Source: Flaveria trinervia
Lineage: Eukaryota; Streptophyta; Magnoliopsida; Asterales; Asteraceae
Reading direction: 5' to 3'
Assembly (NCBI GenBank): GCA_025506515.1
Contig: CM046443.1
Span: forward strand, 22,493,898-22,557,897
DNA length: 64,000 bases
The position numbers and the translations under genes are program-made. The notes below the pieces were generated by a model. It had not been told where the DNA came from and ran no database searches. It saw only the letters and a program-made list of their open reading frames with translations. Positions 34,040 to 44,105 of this stretch are shown piece by piece. Position 1 is the stretch's first letter. Each line of letters starts with the position of its first letter.

Positions 34040-34910
34040 CATTGACCAATCTTGATACAACTTATGTAATGAAGGAGACGGTCATCCTGATAAGATTTTG
34101 AATTCTAAGGCTTGGTGGATCGATTTTGCACCTTCAATGTTGGCTGGTCCATGAAATGGTTTACCCCCTCCTGTGTTTCATATGATCATGTGATGAATCA
34201 TCATAATGACCAATCATGGGTCGGCTATCTTTGGTGCCAGGGTAAGGATTGGGTAAACCATGGTCATTTTTTGATTGGTGAACCTATCCACTTGCAAATC
34301 TTCTTCTTGGTGTGGGTTTTCATTGATCGCCACAGTTGGCTTCCCGTAAATTAGTGCTTCTAAATCATCAAGGTCGCTAATCGGGTCAAACCATTCTTCT
34401 TTCCCTTCCACAAGAGGTATCCTTACCAATTTATCTCCAAAATCATCCTCCCAATATATGATATTATGGTTTGTGGTTTTCCAATCAATGAAACTAGGGA
34501 TAACCATATCCATCTCATCCATGACCTCCCCCAGTTGTTCTTTCCTTTGTGATTCCTCAGCTTCTTGCTCGTTATTGGTCAACACAAGGTGATAAAGTAA
34601 TTATGCCTCATCAAACTCCAATGCATTTTGAACTAGAGGTGGGACTTGTACTTTATCTATTATCAACTTAAGTTTTGATTCATGCTTTAACACATCAAAT
34701 ATGAAACAGGCTTGCCTTCATTTCCATGTTGTTTAAACTCATATTGATTACGACCGATGGTAGGTTGTGAAAATATATGAATTTATTGTTGTAGCAAATC
34801 ATACATTGATGGACGGGGTTCAATTTGGAATGACCTTATGGTAATTCTCATGATCAATTAGGTACCCTCCATAGTCACTCTCGTAGTCACGATCCATGAA
34901 AGTCACTACA
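34040..34910 (-). pseudogene. gag-like N-terminal segment of Athila-like element, copy 2
   Basis: The best open part is 34214-34585 (123 codons), acidic, with EEWFDPISDLDDLEALIYGKP and FIDWKTTNHNIIYWEDDFGDKL. The same segment exists in copy 1 with more stops. The start equivalent to 31085 is near 34897 (DHDYESDYGGY). An internal deletion relative to copy 1 lies near 34740-34840. Confidence 0.45.
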
Positions 34911-35078
34911 AATGATGCTTAAACAAAAAGATCATGGGCATGTGATAGAAATGAAACAAAAATAAGAGAAATAAAATATACACAAAAATAAAAAGATTCT
35001 AAAATTTGCACAACTTGTTAAATTAGCAATTTCGATCATTCTTGAAATCACCGTGTCCTCGGAAACGGTGCCAAAACT

Positions 35079-36005
35079 TGATGTGTTTAAAATATATATA
35101 TTTTTGTAAGGATTTTTCACACAAATGAGCTTTATTTAAGAAACGATTATCACTCTTTAAAAAACTACACATAATAGGCAAGTGTACGTTTCACATAGTA
35201 GTATAGTCTTAGGTAAGAATCGAGTATCGATCTGTGGACACGATGACTCCCAATACTAAATCGTTGTCACTATTTAACCGATCAATTGAGTTTGGATTTG
35301 CAATTACTGAATTAATTGAAAGGATTAGCAAGTTAAACTAACATAACAAGAAAATAAAGATGAAGATACATAATTAATTAAAAATACCACTGGGATTTTG
35401 GTTCCACAATGAGTTAATAACCAACATAAACCCACAGTGAGAACATTTTTTACACATAATACATGAAAATAGCCTAAACCCCCGTCAAGGATATCAAGAC
35501 ATATAACCATTCAGAAAGCTAAAATGATAAACACACAATTGCCAACTAAAGTTATGCCATGAGGAACTAATGATAAAATTATGTTGATGTTAAAGATGAA
35601 CTAGACTCCCGTTAGGGCTATCTAATTCCACAAATCTTTGGAAAAATAGAGAAAACTACAATATCACATAAATTTCATACCACAATTACAAATATAGAAA
35701 ACTATTTAATTCATAAATTCCATACCATGATTACAAAACAATTCATATCCAATGACAAGAGAGATTCACGACAAATACTATGGTTTTCTCAAACATAAGC
35801 ATATGGATGCACATTTGACCTATTCTACTAAACCTTCAACCTTCATTCACCATTCCTAGTCAAATGTCATAAGATTACATACCAAAGATGCAATTATATG
35901 CATAAGCCTTGTAAGTACCTAAAGTTTTCCAACATAACATGGTTACAATACCCACAAGGTTGAACATTTCATAAAACTAGAATCAACACACATAAACATT
36001 GAAGA
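35079..36005 (-). repeat. Athila-like LTR, copy 2 (truncated by X)
   Basis: Starts TGATGTGTTTAAAA on the plus strand next to a primer site, colinear with 31268-32210. It ends abruptly at 36005, where the X LTR begins (TGTTATGACC). Confidence 0.65.
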
Positions 36006-36218
36006 TGTTATGACCGTTTAGGTACAGAGTACTAACTGATCTTGCGCGTATACCAACTGAAATAGTGCGGAATCCTATTTGATTGGCGATCCAATCAGGG
36101 AGAACACAGTTATGATCACTCTAACGATTAATGAAACGTTATGAATGATTAGAACACGATCAACTGTGATCTATGAACTTGGAATAGGTCTTCTTGGTCT
36201 CTGGACGGCTAGGGTACA
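36006..36218 (-). repeat. 3' LTR of Sirevirus X, left fragment
   Basis: The LTR's 3' end (element orientation ...CGGTCATAACA) starts at 36006. It is interrupted by element F; the last 5 bases, GTACA (36214-36218), are one copy of the F target duplication. Continues at 48333. Confidence 0.75.
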
Positions 36219-36991
36219 TGTTGGACCAAAACAACCAATGAGCCTGATCAGAAAAACCTCTAAGTCCCACAGACATTACAACTGCTGAAAAAAATTACAA
36301 CAACTGAAGACATCAGCTGATTACAAGGTCTGAAGACAAAGTCTGAAGACAAGATCTGAAGATTTCTACTGAAGACAAAGTCTGAAAGTAAAGTACTGAA
36401 GACAAAGTCTAAAAGTGAAGTACTGAAGACAAAGTCTGAAGCTATCAGCTGAAGACAACGTCTGAAGTAAAAGTCTGAATAACAAAGACTGAAGACAAAG
36501 ACTGATGACCAGAGTCATGAGTAGTTGTCACAACAGCTGAAGTTATTAACTTCAGTAGTTGTGATGGTTTTCCTTTTCAGTACTTGTAATTTAGTTTTTC
36601 AGTAGTTTATAGTTTCAGTAGTTCTCGTTCAGTAGTTTTATGTTTTTATACTTAGCATTCTTTGAGATGTGATCGGTTGTTGAGAACATTCTCAGTAGTT
36701 TTCATAGTTTCAGTTGTTTGTATAAATATGTTAGATGTCACTATCAAGTGACATCAGCAGACGTCACATTCCTTATATAAGGAATGTTGACCTAGTTGTA
36801 ACGTGTGACATTCAGCCACCACGAAAGTATTTGAATGAAATATTTCTTTTGCAGAATTCTCTCTCTCTCTCTATAATCGTGTGCTTTTCTATTGAATATC
36901 AATTGAGTTCTTGCTAAATTCTCTAATTCATTGTTCGAATTTCCACTGCAATCTACTCTAATTGATCAAACTTAGATCACTGATCCTAAGA
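36219..36991 (+). repeat. 5' LTR of Sirevirus F
   Basis: TGTTGGACC...CCTAAGA (decayed from AACA), about 773 bp. U3 is rich in CTGAAGAC/CTTCAGTAGTTGT words. There is an 8+8 inverted repeat GATGTCAC-N6-GTGACATC (36734-36755), then a GACGTCAC site. A 20-bp perfect palindrome (36767-36786) contains the TATA box TATATAA (36774-36780). Confidence 0.92.
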
Positions 36992-36993
36992 AA

Positions 36994-37005
36994 TGGTATC
37001 GGAGC
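36994..37005 (+). other. primer-binding site of F (initiator Met tRNA)
   Basis: TGGTATCGGAGC, one mismatch to TGGTATCAGAGC. CAG/GTTAAT follows at 37005-37013, a possible splice donor shared with H. Confidence 0.85.
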
Positions 37006-37220
37006 AGGTTAATCATTGATCGATCTAACAACTGATCATTGAAACTGCTATTTCGATATCTAAGTTTGATCGAACTAGTATATTTGCAAGAATTGGTTAT
37101 AGAGATTGAATTTCTGCTGCTTTCGGTTATTTGCTTTGAGATTTCTCTTGGTCCATATTGAGTTTGTTGTGTTTTGCGCTAAATCAGTTAAAACTTAATT
37201 GAATTTGATTGAATCTGAGA

Positions 37221-38496
37221 ATGACTACTCCTTCTAATGACCCTCATAATACCGGCTCCTAAACCAAGCCTCCGATGCTGGTTAGGACTAAGTATAACAT
37301 ATGGCAACGAAGAATGCTCCATCACCTATCTGTTAATAGTTCAGGTTGTTTGACATCTGTGGTACATGGTCCACACAAGCCTATGGTGAACAATCCAAAA
37401 ACCAACCATATGGTTCCGAAGAAGAAGGAAAAATACTCAGATGAGGATCGAAAACTGTTTGAGATTGATGCTAAAGCACATGGAATTCTTGCCATGGCCT
37501 GCTGAATGAAATCTATTCTGGGCTTATGCATCATGAAACTGCTCATGACCTCTGGAATGCATTTAAAGAACAATTTGGTGGAACAGATGAGGTCTTAGCA
37601 AACAACAGAGAAATCCTTGCCCAACATATGAGACATTCTCTCATAGGAAGGGTGAGACACTGACTCAACAGTTTGAGCATTTTTCCTGTTTGATCTCTGA
37701 GCTGAAAATGGTCAAACATGAATACACTAATAGCCAGATGAACAACAGATTCCTCAGATCACTACTTGAGAGATGGGATACATATACCATTGTCCTACAC
37801 TCCAATGCAAATCTGGATAGCCTATCTCTTACCCAACTCCATGGGAAACTACTTACATTTGAAAGAGAGATAGAGCAGAAAAGGAAACTGGCATCATGAG
37901 GAAAGCTCACTAATGACTTTGTACTAGGGAACACTGCCTTGGTTGGTCATGAGTCAGAATATGCTGCATCTAAAAGTAATTAAGATGAGCATATAGATTT
38001 CTCTTCAAACAGTTCTGATCATGCATTTGTTACTGTTGATAGTCAGTCAGGCTGTAATAGTGACAATTTTTGCTTCATTATGGATGATTTGAAAGGTATT
38101 GCTGATGATGACTTAGAAGAGATGGATATTCTGAGCCAAATGGCCTTTATTAATATGAGATCTCAAAAGTTCTACAAGAGAACTGGTAGGAAATTTCCAG
38201 GACTCACTGGCAAAACCAAAGTTGGTTTTGACAAGAGTAAGTTAAGGTGTCACAAATGCCACAGGCTTGGGCACTTTGCAAGAGAGTGTAGATCAACTGG
38301 ATCTAACTCCTCTGCACCCTTTGTGACTTTTCCAAGCAATAGTTCACAAAACAGAGGGCAACATCCTGCTAGTTCTGGTCATCATTCACAACCTCTATCT
38401 CCTGCATATTTTGTTCCTCAGGGTCCAATGCCATATCCATATCCCTGCTATTACATGCCACAACCAAATCAAGTTCAAGTTCCTATTGCACAATAA
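37221..38496 (+). pseudogene. gag of Sirevirus F (broken)
   Basis: Start at 37221 (MTTPSNDPHN), then a stop in the 14th codon region where H has Ser. The gag domain is readable from 37275 to 37505 (IWQRRMLHHLSVNSSG... FEIDAKAHGILAMA), with frameshifts near 37500 and 37625, a nonsense codon near 37899, the segment FIMDDLKGIADDDLEEMDI and the knuckle CHKCHRLGHFAREC (38250-38291). It ends at a TAA at 38494-38496 in the Pro/Gln-rich stretch. Confidence 0.85.
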
Positions 38497-40124
38497 CCTC
38501 AAGCTTTACCTAAGCTCAACCATCTCAATCACAACCTCATCACAGCTTCTTCACCCCTGGTGCTATTGACTGGAGCAGTTTACCAGGGGATCTTTCTGGT
38601 AATGAGCAATTATTTGCTAGTGATGGTCAACATGGTGGTGAAAATCCTTTTGGGAATCTTGCTCTCATGGCCCTGGAATCTACTGAGGGTTCATGCTCCA
38701 ATGCATCTTCATCCCAGGTAACCCAGGTATCCTCTGAGGCTAAGGCCAAGCTATGTTCTGAATCTTGCATAGCTGCACTTATCTCTATTAGAGAGGCAAA
38801 TGTAGCATTAATAAATAAAAATCTTGAGCTTGAGCAAACCCTTTCCAAAAGTAAAGTTGAGTATGAGTCTGTCCTTAAAGATAAAGATGATGAGATTTAT
38901 AAGCTTAAATGCCAATTAAATGATGAAAAGGCTAAGCTAGAGGTCATTCTTGAGAACCACAGAGATCTCAAAGAAACACTTGCAGCCACCTAAGTTGAGT
39001 GTGACCGCTGGGTATCGTCCTGCAAGGGATTTGAAATGCTTCTCAGCAAGCAAACAGCTTCAAATGTGAAGTTTGGAATAGGTTAAAATCACATTGCACC
39101 ACCTACGGATTTTACTCCAAAATCAATAGTAAAATCTAAAGGTGAAAGTAATTTCCAAACCACATCATCATGTGTATCATCCTCAAGTGATCACCCAAGA
39201 TCAGAAGATGAAATCAGTGTTGATACCTGAGCAAATCAATTGTCTGATGGGTTAACCACTGATAAGCACATGAAGCTGAGTACTTCAGATGTTGTCCCTC
39301 AAAGTACCTCAAGTACTGAAGGACAAGTCACAACATCTGAAAAGCATTTCAAATCAACTGAAATAAAAGGGTCAACAACTGCTGAGGAATCTATCATACG
39401 GTCTTTCAGGACGGATAGAGAACAGCTGAAGAACAAGTCTTCAGTTGTTACAGATCCTTCAGTACGTAACACAAGTACTGAAAGGAGGAAAGTACTGAAG
39501 ATCACACCTTCAGTAGTTTCCACTTCAGCAGTTGATCAATCCAAGATGAAGAATAAGCCATGTGAAATATGTGGTAAATTCAATCATCTTTCTGATGAAT
39601 GTTGGTACAAAAAGGGTTCCAAACTCAATAGAGATAAGCTCATTAAAATGCAGATGGATGAAATAAAAAATGAGTTTGACACCAAGTTTGTACCACAGTC
39701 ATCCCAATGTGATAAACCCGAAGGCTTCACCCAAATCCGAAAAGAAGGATAGGGTTTATCATAAAACAGCTGAGAGTGTTCCTCATGATAAAAATCAGAC
39801 TAAGTCTGTGAATTACAAGGAGGAAATGGTGGGTCACAGGAACTCATCAAAAACAAGTACTGATGTGTCACTAGAGCTGAAAGCTTTAGCTACAAATCAG
39901 ACACAACCTGTTATGATGGTTCAACATTTGTTGGGGAGAGTTAACCAACTAGATGCACCTGTGATCAAACCACTGAAAAGGTATTCCAAGCCCAAATCCA
40001 AGGAATCCATTTCAGCACCATCTCCACCTTCATCAGCTATTAATCATGAGAAACAAGTTATGGTTAATCTGTTGATGAAAACAGACCCAAAACCAAAAAG
40101 GTTTGGGTCTCAAAACCTAACTAG
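38497..40124 (+). pseudogene. coiled-coil linker with second knuckle, Sirevirus F
   Basis: The coiled coil at 38667-38993 matches H (AKLCSESCIAALISIREANVALINKNLELEQ). A Ser/Thr-rich stretch, 39240-39540, is written largely in CTTCAG/CTGAAG/AGTACTGAAG words at the DNA level. Then come the second knuckle CEICGKFNHLSDEC (about 39562-39603), a Lys-rich tail with LKALATNQTQPVMMVQHLLGRVNQLDAPVIKP, and VWVSKPN-stop at 40122-40124. Frameshifts lie near 39000-39240 and 39740. Role of the linker unknown. Confidence 0.75.
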
Positions 40125-40143
40125 TTCCTTGTGATGAATGCAG

Positions 40144-41674
40144 GGTTCTTCAGCATGCCAAAGGAGCATCTGGTATGTAGACAGTGGAGGATCTATGCAT
40201 ATGATAGGGAGCAGTTCTCTTCTTAATGACTACTCTCAAGGAAAGAAGGGATTTGTTTCTTTTGGAAATGATGATAAGGGTTACATCATGGGGAAAAGAT
40301 ATGTGTCTAATGGAGATATCAGATTTGATGATGTTAACCATGTGGAGAATCTCAAGTATAATCTACTGAGTGTCAGTCAGATGTGTGATAAAGGGCATGT
40401 TGCACTTTTCATAAGCCAGAACTGCAGGATTCTGTCTTCCCAAGTTTTGAGGCTGATTGACAAGGTATTGGATGAACATACTCTCCTGACAGCCAACAGG
40501 ATTGGAAGAGTATATGCCCTGGATTTGTGAAAGAAGATTGATTTAAAGGGTCATCCTTGCTTGTTCTCCAAAGCCTCTCCTCAGGAATCTAAACTGTGGC
40601 ACCGAAGGCTGGTCATGTAAATCTCAAAAACATGAATTAGCTGATCCACAATAGTTTAGTGAGAGGTCTACCAATAAAGGAGTTCCACTGTGATGAAACC
40701 TGCACTGCTTGTTTGAAAGGAAAACAGCACAAAGTCTCATTCCCTCCTATTGAAGAACCTAAGTCCACTGCCTACTTGCAGTTACTGCACAGCGATCTAT
40801 TTGGTCCTGTGAGAGTGATGAGCATGGCAAAGAAGAAATACTGTCTGGTAATTGTGGATGATTACTCCAGATTTGTATGGAATTTCTTCTTGCATTGAAA
40901 GAAAGAGGTTGCTTAGACGATTATAACTTTATGTTGTATGTTGAGAAGCAGCATTCCCTATCAGTCAAGTGTATAAGGAGTGATAATGGAACAGAATTCA
41001 GAAACCATACAGTTGATGATTTTTATCTCTCAAAGGGAATCAAGAGGCAGTTTAGCATCCCAAGGACTCTAGAACAAAATGGAGTAGTGGAGAGAAAGAA
41101 CAGGACCCTAATTGAAGCTGCAAGGTCCATGTTGGCTCACTTTGGTTTGCCATTGACCTTTTGGGCTGAAGCTGTCAACACAGCTTGCTATGTGCAGAAT
41201 AGAGTTTTAGTAAATCAGAGGTTGATGAAGACTCCATATGATGTTCTACATCATTTGGCTCCTCTAATTTCATTCTTCAAAGCATTTGGGTGTCCTTGTT
41301 TCATTCTCAACACAAAGGATCAACTCCATAAATTTGATCCTAAGGTGGATGCAGGGTATTTTGTAGGATATTCATCCACATGCAAGGCTTACAGAGTCTT
41401 CAACTGTAGAACAAAGATAGTTGAAGAAACCTTGCATGCGAAGTTCAATGAATCTCCTAAGGATAAAATTCCACAAAACCTTGTGGAGTTGTTTGATCTG
41501 GATATACTGCAATATGTTCCTTATCAACCTCCAGCTGTTGTAGATCAGGTGAATAATCATGTTCTGCAGCAAGTCTTCCACCTGGTGGTACTGAAGATGA
41601 TGATGATAACAGTACTCACCTTTTCAAGTTTAGTGATCAACTGCCTGAGTCCACTAAACATGATGTTCCTGTAG
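40144..41674 (+). pseudogene. protease and integrase of Sirevirus F (broken)
   Basis: The frame opens at the ATGCAG/GG junction, with two TGA codons just upstream. Protease IWYVDSGGSMHMIGS lies at about 40168-40212 (Thr of HMTG is Ile). It reads to VYALDL-stop at 40530. Pre-integrase has a 1-nt deletion near 40613 and then CTACLKGKQH. The integrase core shows LLHSDLFGP (first Asp), IRSDNGTEF (second Asp) and EQNGVVERKNRTLIEAARSM with the third catalytic Glu, then the post-core FWAEAVNTACYVQNRVL and FVGYSST. The end at 41674 is shifted out of frame. Confidence 0.85.
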
Positions 41675-41736
41675 CTTCAGCAGCTCTATCCACAATAAAT
41701 GCTGATGAGATTTCTGACTCCTCTACATCATTTGAA

Positions 41737-43488
41737 TTGCCATCTCATACTTGGTTTCTAGAGTCTGGATCAACATCTGCTGCTGCTGAACCTGCTACAA
41801 ACACTTGCACTGATCTTATAGTATACCAAGAGCTGAAAAATAACCCCATGTCTCAAATCATTGGTGATATCAATGTTGGTGTCTCAACCAGAAGTCAATT
41901 GTCCGACTTCTGCTTCTATGCTCTCTTCATCAGTCAGCTAGAGCCAAAGAACTATCATGTTGCTTTAAGAGACAATGGATGGGTTGAGGCCATGCAGCTT
42001 GAGCTACTTCAGTTCAAAAATCAGCAAGTGTGGGAACTGGTTCCTCTACCCCCAGGTAAGTGTGCAATAGGCACTAAGTGGGTGTTTAGGAATAAAACTG
42101 ATGAAAATGGCTTATTGTCAACAACAAGGCTAGACTGGTTGTACAATGGTTTTCACAAGAAGAAGGTATTGATTATGATGGAACCTTTGCCCATGTAGCC
42201 AGGCTGGAAGCAATTAGATTGTTCTTAGCCTATGCTGCATTCCACAATCTTAAAGTTTTTCAAATGGATTCAAAAGTGCTTTTTTATATGGAAAAATTTT
42301 AGAAGAGGTTTATGTGTGTCAACCACCAGGTTTTGAGGATAATAAACATCCTGATTGGGTGTATAAACTTGATAAGGCCCTTTATGGGTAGAAGCAAGCT
42401 CGTAGAGCCTGGTATGAAACACTTTCAAATTTTCTTCTTCAAAATAATTTCACTAGAGGCTACATAGATAAATCTTTGTTTGTTAAGAAAGTGGATCAGC
42501 ATAAGCTACTTGTCAAATTTATGTTGATGATATAATATTTGCATCCTCTGATCCCCAGTTGGGTGATTTTACAAGTTTAATGAAACAAAAGTTTGAAATG
42601 AGTGCAATGGGAGAATTACAGTTATTTCTAGGCTTACAAATCAAACAAAAGGCTGATGGAACCTTCATTCATCAGTCAAAATATACAAAAAATCTTTTGA
42701 ATAAGTTTGATTTACAAAACTGTAAGCCCTGTTCTACTCCCATGTGCAACACCACACAATTGGATGTAGATCAGAAAGGTAAAGCTGTTGTTGAAACACT
42801 TTACAGATGTATGATTGGGTCCTTGATGTATTTAACAACTTTTAGACCAGATATTATGTTTGCAACTTGTGTTTGTGCTAGATTTCAGGCTGCTCCTAAA
42901 GAGTCTCATTTGATTGCAGTCAAGAGGATCTTTAGATATCTGCAAGGTACACAATCTCTAGGTCTTTGGTATTCCACTAGACACTCTTGCAAATTAGTTG
43001 CTTTTTCTGATAGTGACTATGCAGGGTGTAAGTTAACCAGAAGTCAACTTCAGGTGGATGTCAATTCCTAGGCAACTGTCAATTCCTAGGCAACTGGTGG
43101 ATAGCAAGTTGTGTCTGATTTGAGTAAGAAACAAACATCTGTTGCTACATCCACTGCTGAAGCAGAGTACATTGTTGCTGCAAGTTGTACATCTCAGGTA
43201 CTCTGGCTTCAGAACCAATTATTGGATTATGGCATTACAGAGACTAAGACTCCATTGTTAATGGATAGTGCTTGAGCTTTGTGTATTTTCAAGAATCCCG
43301 TCCAGCATTCTAGGACCAAACATATAGAGATCAGACACCATTTTATTAGGGATTGTAATGAAAAAGGTCTGATTAATCCAAAGTTTGTGCCAAGTGCTGA
43401 TGAGCTTGCAGATATATTCACTAAGCCTTTGGATAGTTCAACTTTCCAAAACCTTGTGTTAAGGCTTGGTATGCTGCAGCTAGAATAA
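41737..43488 (+). pseudogene. reverse transcriptase and RNase H of Sirevirus F (broken)
   Basis: RT begins with the linker MSQIIGDINVGVSTRSQL and EAMQLELLQFKNQQVWELVPLP. A frameshift lies near 42120 and a TAG in LYG-stop-KQARRAW near 42390. The catalytic YVDD (42520-42531) is intact but in a shifted frame. RNase H has FSDSDYAGCK, a small duplication near 43061-43096, STAEAEYIVAAS and KNPVQHSRTKHIEIRHH, and ends LGMLQLE-stop at 43488. The enzymes copy RNA to cDNA in the particle; this copy is inactive. Confidence 0.9.
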
Positions 43489-44105
43489 GTGACAACTACT
43501 GATGATCTCAGTAAACAAGTAGTGATGACTGTTAGTAAACATGTCACAAATATGTACTGATTCTGTTAAAAGAAACTGATGCAGTTACAAATTATAGATG
43601 TAGTTATAACAACTGATGTAAGTAAAAATAGATAAGTATTGTTGTCCTATGAAACAACTGAAAACAGCTAAAAAGTCTGATGAGTAAGTGTTGAGGACAG
43701 TATGAAACAGCTGAAAAGCTAAGACTTGATGAAAACTACTGATGACAATTTTCTCTTCAGTCGTTTCCATAAACTGTTGTTTCACCTTAAACAACTGATG
43801 ACAAAACCATGTCTACAGTAGTTTCACAACTACTAATGACTAACACCAAGATCTCAGTTGTTTTCTACACCTGAAGACAAAACCAAGGTTTTCAGTAGTT
43901 TCATAACCACTGATGACTAAAACCAAGTCTTCAGTTGTTTTCAAATGTCTGATAGTTAAAACCAAGTCTTCAGTTGTTTTCATACAACTGCTGACAACAC
44001 CAACACTTTCAGTCATTTTCTTTTCAGCCTTTTCTTAACCTATAAATACATGCACTTATAGCTGAACGTTTCATTAGTCGTTTTCTATCCTTTTCTCTCT
44101 CAACA
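43489..44105 (+). promoter_or_regulatory. pol-ORF2 spacer of F with CTTCAG boxes and TATA box
   Basis: 617 bp of CTGATGA, ACAACTGA, CTTCAGTTGTTTT and CAGTAGTTT words, the same words as in the LTR U3 of this family. It ends in CTATAAATACATG (TATAAATA at 44041-44048) only 58 bp before the ORF2 ATG at 44106, with a CT-rich leader. It looks like a compact promoter. The words and spacing are seen in the sequence; promoter activity is inferred. Confidence 0.65.

Larger units (their letters stand above)
29961..36005 (-). mobile_element. Athila-like Ty3/gypsy fragment, LTR-internal-LTR-internal order
   Basis: Two copies of one internal segment (29961-31260 and about 34040-35073, minus strand) each end at a primer site reading TGGCGCCGTTGC(T)GAGGA or its decayed form; this type is complementary to plant tRNA-Asp and typical of Athila/Tat gypsy elements. 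Each is followed rightward by a similar LTR (from 31268 and from 35079). 33590-33660 holds the CAAGTGTGGGGAC / ACATTGAGGGCAATGTAC context (minus strand) usual near the 3' internal end of Athila elements. So this is a tandem or recombinant structure, cut on the right by X at 36005 and on the left by the junction with D. Confidence 0.6.

Noticed and set aside
43061..43096. Small direct duplication in RNase H of F taken as a target duplication
   Set aside because: About 18 bp, no inserted element between the copies; more likely replication slippage.
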